DNA from: Pseudocercospora fijiensis CIRAD86
Lineage: Eukaryota > Ascomycota > Dothideomycetes > Mycosphaerellales > Mycosphaerellaceae
Direction of reading: 5' to 3'
Assembly: GCF_000340215.1 (NCBI RefSeq)
Contig: NW_006921541.1
Coordinates: 553,876-617,875 of the forward strand
DNA: 64,000 nucleotides
Shown here: positions 21,915-32,289 of the stretch, in pieces
How the letters are laid out: each line of letters starts with the position of its first letter
Numbering within the stretch: the stretch's first letter is position 1
The notes under the pieces: model-generated
What the model was told of the DNA's origin: nothing
The model's input: only the letters and a program-made list of their open reading frames with translations
Databases searched by the model: none
Program-made: the position numbers and the translations under genes

Positions 21915-22551
21915 AGGTATAGAGAAATACTAGCTACAGCCGAAGTTCGATAGATTAACTATGTACTAGGCCTAAAGGAGTGCGATGCTATTAGCTTCGA
22001 TAGCGATCTACGTCGCTTAGTCCGTAGCGAATATCTATATTTCGCCGAGGATTTCCGAGGAAAAGACGTAGCTAAACTATAGTTAGCGAGAGGCCTATTA
22101 GAGAAGTTCTCTAGAAGTAACTAAATCCTAACTGTCTATACGGAAGCTACTCTAGCTTATTACTTCTAGTATATAGGTTTTAGCTTCTATAGCCTAGCTT
22201 CTACTTCTACTTATAATAAAGATCGCTATATTAGCTATAGCAAGGCTACTTGCTTCTACTATAGCTTGTATCTAAGCTTCTATCCTAGACGATTCGTTTA
22301 ACGCGCTTCTTACGGTCGAGCGTACTTTCGATAGTATCCTTCTATAATTTTAAATAATAAAAATAGGCGAGAAGGCGAGGCTACTTTTCGAATCTTAAAA
22401 TCTATATCTAATACTATATATACTAATATCGAAACTTCTATTCTAGATAATACGTTTAGCAAGCGGAGAGACTTTAATTCTAGTCTAGGTATAGATAGCT
22501 TACGATCGATTTAAGAAGTAGGAATCTTATAATTCTTTAAGCTAGAGCTCG
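21915..22551. other. RIP-degraded repeat DNA, unassigned
   Basis: TpA-saturated sequence with stops in all frames, immediately left of the TIR element starting at 22554. No domain recognised. Confidence 0.5.
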
Positions 22552-22767
22552 TATAGTACTGTTTTTTAAAGTAGCTACGTCCGTATAACGTCCGTATACC
22601 GGTATATACCGTAGGGGATTAACTAACGTAATAGATAGAACATACTAGAAGCGGCTCTATAGGTATAAAACGCAGGTACCTAAACCGTTTTAAAAACTTT
22701 ACTTTAAACCTTACTAGTTTCTTTAAGCGAGCTAACTATATCGCAAGAATCTACTACCTCTATATTA

Positions 22768-22781
22768 TCGATACCTAAATA
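22768..22781. repeat. LINE target site duplication, 3' copy
   Basis: tcgatacctaaata, identical to 27674-27687. It directly abuts the GATA-type tail of the element. Confidence 0.88.
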
Positions 22782-22899
22782 GATAGATAGATAGATATTT
22801 CATTTGCCTATTATAGTGCCTTTCGGCCTATGTAGGTCTGTTTCTATGTATTGTTTTAGGTAGGAAACCAACTTAGTTGGTAAAAACCTCCCTCCTGTC

Positions 22900-25800
22900 C
22901 TATTTATAAGTGTTAATCTTCCTCGTTTCCTTGTTTTCCTTCCTCTAGGGTATACTAGTGTTATAGTTGTTACCCTTTAACTACCTTGCCTACTGCCCTG
23001 CCCTTCTTTCCCTCTCTTCTTCCCTCCTTCCTATCTACTCCTTAGTTTCCCTTACTAGTGCGAATTGTTGTATAAATCCCTGTTTAATAATCTACTTTAC
23101 TATCCTCTTTAGGTCTTCTTTGCTCTAGATTAGCTTATCGTATTCCCTTTCTATTGCTTCCAGTCTCCAACCACTTCTGCCTTCTAACTATTAAGGGCAG
23201 ACTAGTAGTATATACTTAGGGTTCTAAGATTGGTAGCTATATTAGTAAGCTCTACTTTCAATTCCTAGGACGTTTCTTCTAAATAGGTAAGATCTAAGTC
23301 TAATATGTTTAGATCTGATTTGGATAGCTAGGCTTGCTTCGGCCCTGTTTAGGTCCTTATAGAGCTAGTAGTTATATTAACTAAATTTGATTAGTGCCTT
23401 TAGGGTTCCTAGTCTGACTTGTGTTTTGTTCTATTCCTACTCCTATAGGTATCTAGTAATTGATTCTGTTAGGCTTTGTTTCTCTCCCTTTAGCTTATCT
23501 TTCTTTAGCCTTATATTTGGTCCCTAAAGCTCTTTCTCTAGCATTTCTCTTATTAAGACTCTATATTGCTCTAGGTCTTTAACTTTCTAGGGAGTTATTT
23601 GTAGTCTGTCTCGCCTCCTAGTCCTAATGCACTAGGTTTTTATCTTGTCTAGTGCCTTTTAGATAGTCTGTTAGGCTAGGTATTCTATTATCTTTGCTAT
23701 ATATTAGTGTCTTAGTCCCTTAAAGTATTGTTTAACTAGTAGGATCCCTAATTCTATTTCTACTACCCTTATTAGTATAGTTTTATATACTCCTAGGATT
23801 TTCTTTAGGCTTTAGGTTTAGGACCTACTAACTAGTTGCTTAATCCTCTTTAGTGTTTTCTCCTAGGCTGTCTATATCTATACTCTATATAGCATTACTA
23901 GCTTGACAATTGCTTTATATATAACTTTAGCTTTCTCGAATGTAGCCCCCTATATAGAGGCTATAAGCCTATTAATAGATTGCATATTAGTATCTACCCT
24001 CTACTTTGCCTTCTTTACTTATAGTCCCTAATTCAGTTTTGGATCTAGCTAGATCCCTAGTACCCTAAGCTCTGCTAATAGTTGGGTTTTAAAGCCTTAG
24101 ATAGTAATTGATTGCTTTATATTATAGGTTGATTTAGCCTTACTAAAGTGGATAAGCTAGTACTTTTCTAGGGCGAATTTTGCTCTATGCCTCCTTATCT
24201 ATTTTTTATACTCCTAGTGCTTCTCTTCTAGGATCTTGCAGTTGGCTTCTATTGTCTTAGACTAGGCTAGGATATTTGTATTATCTATAAACCCTAATGC
24301 TAATGTATTTTTTGATTCTAGGAGTAGGAGTAGGTCTGCTATAAAGATTAGGAAGAGGATTAGGGAGAGTATTAATCCTTAGGGGATTCCCTTTTTAGTT
24401 AGCATTAGGTCTGATTTGAATTTGCCTAGAATAAGTTGTGTTGATCTTTCCTATAGGAAGGACTAGATAAATTAGACTATCTAGTTTAGTATAGCTTTCT
24501 GTTTAAGTATATATAGGAGCCTTTTATAGGAGACATTGTTAAAGGCTTCTAAGATGTTAAGGGAGAGGAGGGTTGCTACCTAGTTTTAACTATAGTGCTA
24601 GATATACTTGATCTGTTCTGTAATTAGTTCTATAGCTGTTAGTGTTAACCTCTTCTTTCTTCCTCCTATCTAGCCTTTAGGAAGGATATTCCTTTCCTTA
24701 GTAAAGGTTATTAGCCTTTTAGCGATAATTTTTTCTAGCACCTTGCCTATTATATTAAGTAGGGCTATTAGTCTATAGGCCTTAAGCTATATATAGTCTT
24801 CCTTCTAGGGCTTCCTTAGCACTACTGTTAGGGACTTCCTAAATAGTCTTAGGTAGTGTCCTAGTGCTAGGCTTTATAAAAAGATATTAGCTAGTGCTAG
24901 GGCTAGCCCCTTCCTATATGCTTTTAGAAGTTTATTATAGATCTTGTCTTCTCCTAGTACCTTGTTACCTAGAATTTTCTTTAGGATCCTTTTAATAGTT
25001 TCGGGTTTAACCTAGGTATCTCTTAGTATGTCTAGCAGTAGAGTCTCTTATTCTTTCTCCTTTATGTCTAATAGGTCTGCTTGTACTTTTCTATAGAAGA
25101 AGTGTTAGCCTAGGGCTCTTGCTTTCCCTTCTATTATAGTCTGCATTTGTCCTTGTTAGTCTATAATGTCCGGGAATTGTAGTAGTATGTCCTTATCTTG
25201 TTTAGGTCTCCTTGCCTATTTAGCTATCCTCTATATCTCCTCTAGTTTCTTTATAATTATTCCTATTATAGATCTCTATTCTTGTATCTTGTCTTTCTTA
25301 ATCTAGATCTTCTTTTCTTAGTAGGCTTTGTTATAGTTGTCCTATGCTTCCTAGGTATAGGTTTATATCTACTGCCTCCTAGCTTTCCTTACTACTTTAA
25401 TCTTCCTTGTATACTTACTAGTCTAGTATAGTTGCTAGTATAGTAAATATTTCTTTACTAGGGTATGCTTTCTAGCTACCTGTTTTAGGATTCCTATTAG
25501 TTCTTCTACTGCCTTGTTAATGTCCTCTAGCCTTAGTAGGTACTTTGTTAAGAGTTCCTCTAGTTTTAGGTCCCTTTCTAGTTCCTCCCTAATCCTACCC
25601 TATTAGGCACTTTTCTAGTTAAGCTTCTCCTCTAGTTCCCTTTCCTAATTAGCTTAGACATTTAGCTCGATCTGTACCGGGAAGTGGTCTGATAATTCTT
25701 CTAGTTCCTAGTTGACCCTATATCTTGTAATCCTATTCCTAATCCAATGTAACACAAAGTACAGATCTAGTATGCTACTGCTTCCTCTTGCCTCCTAAGT

Positions 25801-26530
25801 AATTAGTCCCTTTAGGGTAACAATTTCTATTCCTTCTCTCTCTAATATATTAATCAGTCTTCCTACTAGGAAGTAGTAAGCTAGGGTAAAGTCTAAGCCC
25901 TAGAAGGGGTAGTAGAGGTTAAAATCCCTAAGTAGGATTTAGTAGGTATTCCCCTAGATAACTCTAGGTAGTCTTTCTAGGGTTTTTAGTTAGGTACTAC
26001 TTCTTAAGTCTAGTAGTAGGTTATATATACAGTAGACTTAGAGTATACCTTAGGATATCTCTACTTGAACTAATATTAGGTCCCTATCCTCCTATAGTAT
26101 AGCCTACTAGGTTTCTATATCTATCTCCTTGCTAATATAGATGTATATCCTTAGGGCTCCCTAGTTGTAGATAATTAGGTAGTATCTTAGGTCTTTAACT
26201 GTTGCTAGTCTCTTTGTATATAGGTTAAGCTAGGGCTCTTAGATTGCGATAATATAATGTTCTTTTAGGTTTAGTGCTTAAAGGAAGCTCCTCTACACCT
26301 TGTCTTTGCTCTTATTAATATTGTACTATATAATGTTTAGTAATGTTGCAATGTTTATTAGGTTTTATCTATATTATTTCCCTATAAGTTTTCCTTTAGT
26401 CTTCCCTTACTTTAGACTAATATTTGACTAAGCTTTGTTTGCCCTACTTCCTTTCCTACAATGTTAAGGTATCTTAGTCTCCCTAGTTGCTAGTGACTCT
26501 CTTATGCTAGTAAGGCCCTAAATATGAACC
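22900..26530 (-). pseudogene. LINE ORF2 (endonuclease + reverse transcriptase), dead
   Basis: Sense-strand reading shows an APE-type endonuclease start (LNIIQYNINKSKDKV, then IIAIQEP) near 26330-26240 and its RDFNLYYPFQGLDF-like block near 25930. The reverse transcriptase follows with GIP*GLILSLILFLIFIADL and ALGFIDNTNILA near 24400-24260. The second Asp of the usual F-x-D-D box is Asn here, and endonuclease His residues are Tyr; both changes fit CpA/TpG to TpA. Many TAG/TAA stops. The C-terminal part (to about 22900) was not assigned. Confidence 0.75.
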
Positions 26531-26564
26531 TATTATCTTGTCTAGACCTCTTTTATAGCACTTA

Positions 26565-27647
26565 GCTAGGTTGCTTCTGCACCTAGCTGCCCTAGCTTAT
26601 TATGTATCTTTTTAGTATATTGATTCTAGCTTCCTTTGCCTTCCTAGCTGCCTATATTCTTACTAGGTATTCCTTCGCCTAAGAGGGGTATCTTTTAGTA
26701 TAGTATGTATATCTTGCTTCTCCCTTGTATGCTTTGCATTCTTTAACCTAGTAATCCCCTATACAATAGGAGCAGGTATTAGTTGTCTTTATACACTTAG
26801 CTGCTAGGTGTCTATAGTGTTGACATTTAAAGCACTACATTATCCTATAGTTACTTCTATATATCTCTGTTTCTAATCTTTTAAAGTCCTAGAACAACCC
26901 CTAGTCTAGTACTATATTAGCTTGCTTTATACTCCCTACCTAGATAATTAGGGAAGACTGCTTCTTAGTCTCTTCGATTTTCCTTTTGATTTATACTACT
27001 TTTGTAATCTTTAGGCCTAGGTATATAGCTTAGTTTTGTCTCTATAGGCTCTTAATATCCTATTCTTCCTTAAAGCTTCTTATTATACTATAGGCTATAA
27101 TTATAAATTGCTGTTAGGAGACCTTTGCTGTTTTCCCTATCTTGGTTGTCTACTCTTTTTGTATTTCTAGCTTCTTTTTGTCCTACTCCTATACTATAAA
27201 TAGCTTAATTACCCCTTTACCTTCGTTCCTAGCCCTAATTACCTCTTTAACTGCAATTCTTTCTATAATCTCTTTCCCTATAAGTCCTTAGATTTCCTTT
27301 TGCTCCTATAGGTCCGTAATATAGACTCTAACTACTATCCTCGGGGGTTTTAGCGCCTCCTAACTAGCTACTACTGCCTAGGTGCGGTAGTTTAGGCTTA
27401 TCTCCTATTGTTTCTTCGTAATCTTTGCTGCGACTGTATTAGCTACCTTTGTAATTACGTAGCTTGCCTAGTTATAGATTGCTTTTAGTCCTCTAAGGAG
27501 TTCTAAGATTATTATCCTATATATCCTCTTAGGGGTTCTTCTATCTTCCGCCTTTAGTACCTCCTCTGCCCTAGTATATAGTGCTTTCTATTCGTCCTCC
27601 TTTCCTTCTTAACTGTCTTCCCTTCGTCTCTAATTGTTCGCTGCCAT
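26565..27647 (-). pseudogene. LINE ORF1 (Gag-like, zinc knuckle), dead
   Basis: Starts at ATG (27647) with MAANN and reads in one frame for about 360 codons through TAG/TAA stops at probable Gln/Trp sites. It is basic and helical. Near 26840-26740 it has a CCHC-type knuckle (CFKCQHYRHLAAKC) followed by a second Cys cluster (CSYC, then KEC), the arrangement of ORF1 proteins of Tad/I-type LINEs. It would bind the element's RNA. Not functional because of the stops. Confidence 0.75.
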
Positions 27648-27673
27648 TTTTTTTTCCTTCCTTTTTAAGCTAT

Positions 27674-27687
27674 TCGATACCTAAATA
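27674..27687. repeat. LINE target site duplication, 5' copy
   Basis: tcgatacctaaata, identical to 22768-22781. It lies 26 bp outside the ORF1 start codon. Confidence 0.88.
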
Positions 27688-27946
27688 CCTACCTTATAAG
27701 CACTAGTAGGAGGCCTAGCGCAGGCATACACACAGCCTTAGCGACCTCGGCTAGACTAAAAAGGCAATCGCAGCCTTAACCCCTATACTACGTATAACTA
27801 TTAGGCGCATTAAAATAAGGGGTACCTAACTAAATATTAGCTAGAATTAGTTTAGCAAACAACGGGCCGCTAGCGGCCTACGTTAGCGTCCTGTGTGGAC
27901 GTAGCTACTTTAAAAAACAGCACTATATAGAGTCTATACGTATCGG

Positions 27947-28036
27947 AGTGCTATCCGGGGTTGCGTTAGCCTACTTTACCCCTCGCCCGCGCTCGGGGAT
28001 TTAAACTATACGTAAAATCGCACTTTCTTAGTAGGC
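27947..28036. repeat. pogo-type left terminal inverted repeat
   Basis: Starts agtgctatccggggttgcgt and ends actttcttagtaggc. It matches the reverse complement of 38278-38363, with the inner 37 bp identical and a diverged GC-rich middle. Confidence 0.85.
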
Positions 28037-28199
28037 TATATATAAAACTCGACGATAGTAATATTATAGAGCATATATAATAGGAGACTAAATATAAGTA
28101 GAATAAGAGACAAGAAATAGTAGATTTCCGGTATATTAGTAACTAAATTGCGACCGTAGAACCTTAATCCGGCCTCTTAGCAAACCTTAAGTCTACTAT

Positions 28200-30436
28200 A
28201 TAATCGATTACTTTATATATCGGCTTATGTATCTATTATATAACTACTACCTCTTTTTATTAAGTAAATAACTAACTGCTATATCTACTATCTACCTCCT
28301 CTAGCTTAATAGGGTTGTTCTTGCTACTAGCGACCGCGCCTTTATAACGGCTAGATTTCTTCGGAATGTTATAGAAATAGCGCTTGCTTTATATAGACTC
28401 GTAGCGGCGACGAGGAGGTACTAGATAGGGCTAGATTATAGTATAGACAGTATCTTTATCGAGTAGCGCCTTATCTTATTATAGCTAGTCTAGTCGAGTA
28501 TTAGGTTCTTACGTAAATAGGCTATTTAGCTATCGCCTCGGCTTAACGGTCTATACTATAATATCGCCTTTATTATAGTCGTAGATACGACTCGGTAATA
28601 GTAGTGTTCTCGATAGACTCTAGCTATAGGTAACCGTACTACTATTAGATATTTCGGTATAGCGCCTATAGTCGCTAAGAATAGTCGTATATAGATCGCC
28701 GGTCTTCTTTAGTATATTATTGTTACTGCTATTATTGCTATTAGTAGTAAGAAGCGCTAGGTTAAAAATACGCTATAGCGGCTTATCGATAGACTAAAGG
28801 TTAACGTCTGTCTACTTAGTCTTCCTATTATTATTAAATGTGATATAGAAGGCCTTACTATACTTAAGCCGATATAATCGTGCCTTATCGATAGTATTCT
28901 GTACCTCTTATAGTATCTTCTAGCGGTCGCTATTAGCTAGGTCTTTGTCTTGTTACGTAACTTATAAGCGTAGTTTATTCGCCTCGATAGTACCTACCCT
29001 TATAAGCCGATTAGGCTACTCTTTCTGTCGCTTCTTTACGTACTTAACAATGCTTATAGACTAGTATTTACGCTTATATTCTTTACCCTTATAGATAGCC
29101 GTATCGACTAACAATTAATAGGCTAATTCTATATCCTTCGTAGATAAGAAGAAAAATAGATTAAATATATAGTCGATACTAAGGGGGGTTAGCTTTAGAT
29201 AGGAGCGTCTAAAACCCTTACGGACTTATATAGCCTCGCGAGACGCCTTAATCGCGCGAGGGCTAGTCGTAGTATTAAGAAGCTATTCCGGCAATTTAGG
29301 CGTAGGTATATAGATTAGTAAAGGCGGCGACGATAGTAGACCTTAAGCAATTGTATTCTCGAGGTCCCCTAAGTAATAGCGATTGTTAGCGCGATACTAG
29401 CCTTCTAGGTCGACGATAGTAGGCTTAGTAGAACGTCTTTGCTTAACCGACGCGAGGTGTTCCTATTAAGCGGCTTCTACTATTACTAGGGATTCTTCGT
29501 ATTAGGTCTCTTCCTAGCGCAATTCGTCCTCGATTAATTACTAGTTCTAGTTATAGTCTATTACACTATACTAATCTCGAATATGTCGATAAGGGACCTC
29601 TCTATTAGTTAGGAATATACTAGTCTTATAGAATGCCGCCCTTATATTAGACCTAGTAAATGTCTTGCCTCGAATAGATACTAGCGCCTCTATAAACTTA
29701 GGTATTCTAAATTTACTAATACTACGGTATATAGCTTCTAATACCGCCTGTCTATACCTTAGTTTATATACTTAGAATAAAACAACGTCTAAAGGCTATA
29801 TAAAGTGTAAAGTGTATAGTTATAGGCCCTATAACTAGATCTTATAGCGCTTTATAAAGGTAGTAAATTCCTAGAAGTAGTAGGAGCCGTAATTGTCGCA
29901 TAATAATACCCTCTATTCGTTTAGGTCTTTAGGTCTCGTCTTCCGTTTAAACTAGCGAATATAGTATATAGTAGTATCGTCTATTATATAACCGGACTCG
30001 TTAATAGTAATTAAGAAGTTGTCTTTGCCTAATAACGAGGGTATAGTTAGCAACTAACGTTAGTTTAGACTCGGTCTTAGAAATGCTAGTAGTATACGTA
30101 ACTTACCCTCCTTCGGTACCTATCGTTCTTAGACTATTATACCTTTAATAACTAACTAATAGTTAATTACCTCGCCGTATACGTTAATAGTCTTAACGAT
30201 AGTAATATACGTACGGTTGCTATTATACTCGGTTTAAACGCGCTGCCTTATATCTATTATAACGATATACTCGTTACTACTAATTCTAACCCGAAAGCTA
30301 GTTTCGTCGAAGTTCTATAGGTTCTACGCCTTTACCTTTAGTCGTAATAATATCGCCTCGAAGCAATTAAACTAGGCTCTTATCGTAGAAGGGTTATACA
30401 CTTCCTTCCGCTATACCTCGATAGGCTTAGACTTAA
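28200..30436 (-). pseudogene. pogo/Fot1 transposase, DDE catalytic part, dead
   Basis: The minus-strand frame shows the first catalytic Asp in a FDETSFRVRI block near 30310 and the second in LLCDNYGSYYFQEF near 29900. These are followed by the pogo hallmark QPLDVVLF-like block (TAG CCT TTA GAC GTT) near 29790. A long Lys-rich C-terminal region continues to about 28200. Stops are TAG/TAA at probable Gln/Trp positions. The N-terminal part continues beyond gypsy element 1 at 37594-38240. Confidence 0.8.
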
Positions 30437-30441
30437 CCTTA

Positions 30442-30638
30442 TATTAGAGCTAAAGAGGCTATACGTAATTGGCATATAATTAGGCCGAGTGAAGCTAGGG
30501 TCTTAGTGCCTTAGGCAGGGCTTGGCGCTTGGCGTTAGACTAACTAGCCTGCCTTCCTCCCTCTCCTCTTAGATCTCTATCGAATACTACCTATACCTAC
30601 TACTACCCTATCTACCTACTAATATAACCCTTCTTATA
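30442..30638 (+). repeat. 5' LTR of gypsy element 1
   Basis: 197 bp, begins tattagagc (TG to TA) and ends cttcttata. Contains atcgaatacta at 30589-30599, the partner of the primer-binding site. Confidence 0.92.
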
Positions 30639-30649
30639 CAGTATTCGAT
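30639..30649 (+). promoter_or_regulatory. Self-priming-type primer-binding site
   Basis: cagtattcgat directly follows the LTR and is complementary to the LTR-internal 30589-30599 over 10 of 11 nt (11 of 11 if one TpG to TpA change is allowed). It lacks the TGG start expected of a tRNA primer site. Same layout in elements 2 and 3. Confidence 0.7.
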
Positions 30650-30889
30650 CCACCCTTTAAGGGCAGCAGCTAGATAGTCCTTATTTCAAGCTTTTAGCGG
30701 TATAGCTACGAATAAGACTAATCTAACTATATTGCGCCCGAAGAACGGGACCTATATATACTATTCTATCGAAGCAACCGTACTAATTATTAAGCAAGGC
30801 CTTCTATACGGCCTATTACACTAAGTCAATCGTACTAGACTAATATCTACTAATTCCGCTATATCCGTACCTTAGGGGCTAACAATATA

Positions 30890-32275
30890 TTATTAGTGTC
30901 GCCCCTTATAATAGCCGGTTTATTACGAAACAATAACCGTGCTGCCGCTAGCAGCGCTAGCAACGACAACGCTAGTAGCACAGCACCTACTAAAGTGCCT
31001 ACTAAAGCACCTACTAAAGTGCCTCCTACTAAAGAGCCTACCGGAAAGCCTGTTGAAAAAGAACCTGTAATTCTAGGTAATAATCTAGAATTGCCTGTTA
31101 ACGACATTCTTAACAACATTGTCAATCGACGATATAGCTAGCTAGCCTTTAGCCCTTAACTAGTAGGAAGACTTTAAGAAGCCACTTAAAACAGGCTTAC
31201 TGCCCTACGTTAAGAACAATAGCTAAAGGATAATCTCCTCGAGATTCGCCGCCTGTAGGAAGCCCTAATAACTGACACTAAGCCGACAATAGGGCCTTCC
31301 TTGCTATTAGTCCTAATTTAAAAGAAGGATACTAAGCTTAAGGACTATACCGTGTTTAATAGCTCTAGCCGAAAGCAGTATAACGATTACATTCGTAACT
31401 ATAAGCTTAACTAGCGCAATGCACTAAGAGCGCTACTAGACGACTATTCCTTAGTCGTACACGCTGTACAGTACATTAATAGCGACCTAAAACGTACATA
31501 GGATAACTATTTTGATTCCCTTTACGACTAGACCGCTGTTTAATAGCAAGACTATAAGACCGTTATACTAAACACCCTTAGAAACCCTATACTAAGGCAA
31601 TAATATGCTTAGGACTAGTACCTTCGAGCTAAATAGAAGACTGATTAATCGGCTCGCTTATTTGAAGCCTATTTAAAGACCCTCGAAGATAACCTTCCGG
31701 CTAAAACCGACTCTATATAGATCTCCGAAATACGCCCTAAACTAAGGTAGGAGCTAGTCCTTAAATTGGACCGCCGCCGTGTGTTCGAATAGGCTAATCT
31801 TACGCGAATTCAATTTATAATCGAAGTAGAAACTGCAGAGCGTATAGTATAGCTATAGCAACGGTTAGAATCCAAAATACGACTATCTACTAACCGTAGC
31901 CGCGGTAGAAACTAAGGAGGAAGTACTCCCTAAACGAACACTGCTAACAATAGAAACAGTAACGACTACTAACGTAGAAGAAGCAGGGGCCGATACCGCG
32001 GTAGAAACCCCTAGCGAGGAAGAGGGCAAGGAAGGGGCTTATTTCTATATACCCCTAATCGTTTATTAAATTCTAGCACTAATCCGAGCGGACCTAGCAG
32101 CGCCCTAACTAGATACAAGTGCTTCAATTGTGATAGCACTACTTATTTACTAGGCTAATGTAATAGGCCTCGAGACTAGGCCCGAGTCGATCGTGCTGCT
32201 ACCGAACACCGAAAGCACCTCTTAGCCGCTAATGCTACCCCTATTAGCCCTTCTAACTATTCGAAAAAAGAATAA
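30890..32275 (+). pseudogene. gag of gypsy element 1, dead
   Basis: Opens with about 80 uninterrupted codons containing Pro-Thr-Lys repeats (12-bp units cctactaaagtg), then a helical capsid-like region broken by TAG/TAA. Near 32120-32165 it has a zinc-knuckle relic of form C-x2-C-x4-Y-x4-C, the usual His being Tyr, which RIP could cause (CAC to TAC). Confidence 0.75.
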
Positions 32276-32289
32276 GCGCCGTACTAACT

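Larger units (their letters stand above)
22782..27673 (-). mobile_element. Tad-like non-LTR retrotransposon (LINE), about 4.9 kb
   Basis: Minus-strand element bounded by a perfect 14-bp target site duplication tcgatacctaaata (22768-22781 and 27674-27687). Its 3' end carries a tetranucleotide tail, (ATCT)n on the sense strand, at 22782-22797. Two relic ORFs lie in order: a Gag-like ORF with zinc knuckles, then endonuclease-reverse transcriptase. ORF1 starts only about 26 nt inside the 5' boundary, so the 5' UTR is very short or truncated. RIP is milder here than in the surrounding element. It inserted into the small TIR element 22554-27925. Confidence 0.88.
22554..27925. mobile_element. Small TIR element with TA duplication, split by a LINE
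   Basis: Terminal inverted repeats of 29 bp lie at 22554-22582 and 27897-27925. They differ only at one A/G position, and 24 bp (ctgttttttaaagtagctac + gtcc) are identical. Both are flanked by TA (22552-22553 and 27926-27927). Ends read tagtactg/tagtgctg, probably CAGT before RIP, as in Tc1/mariner-pogo elements. Without the LINE and one copy of its target duplication the element is about 470 bp with no transposase, so it is MITE-like. Confidence 0.8.
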
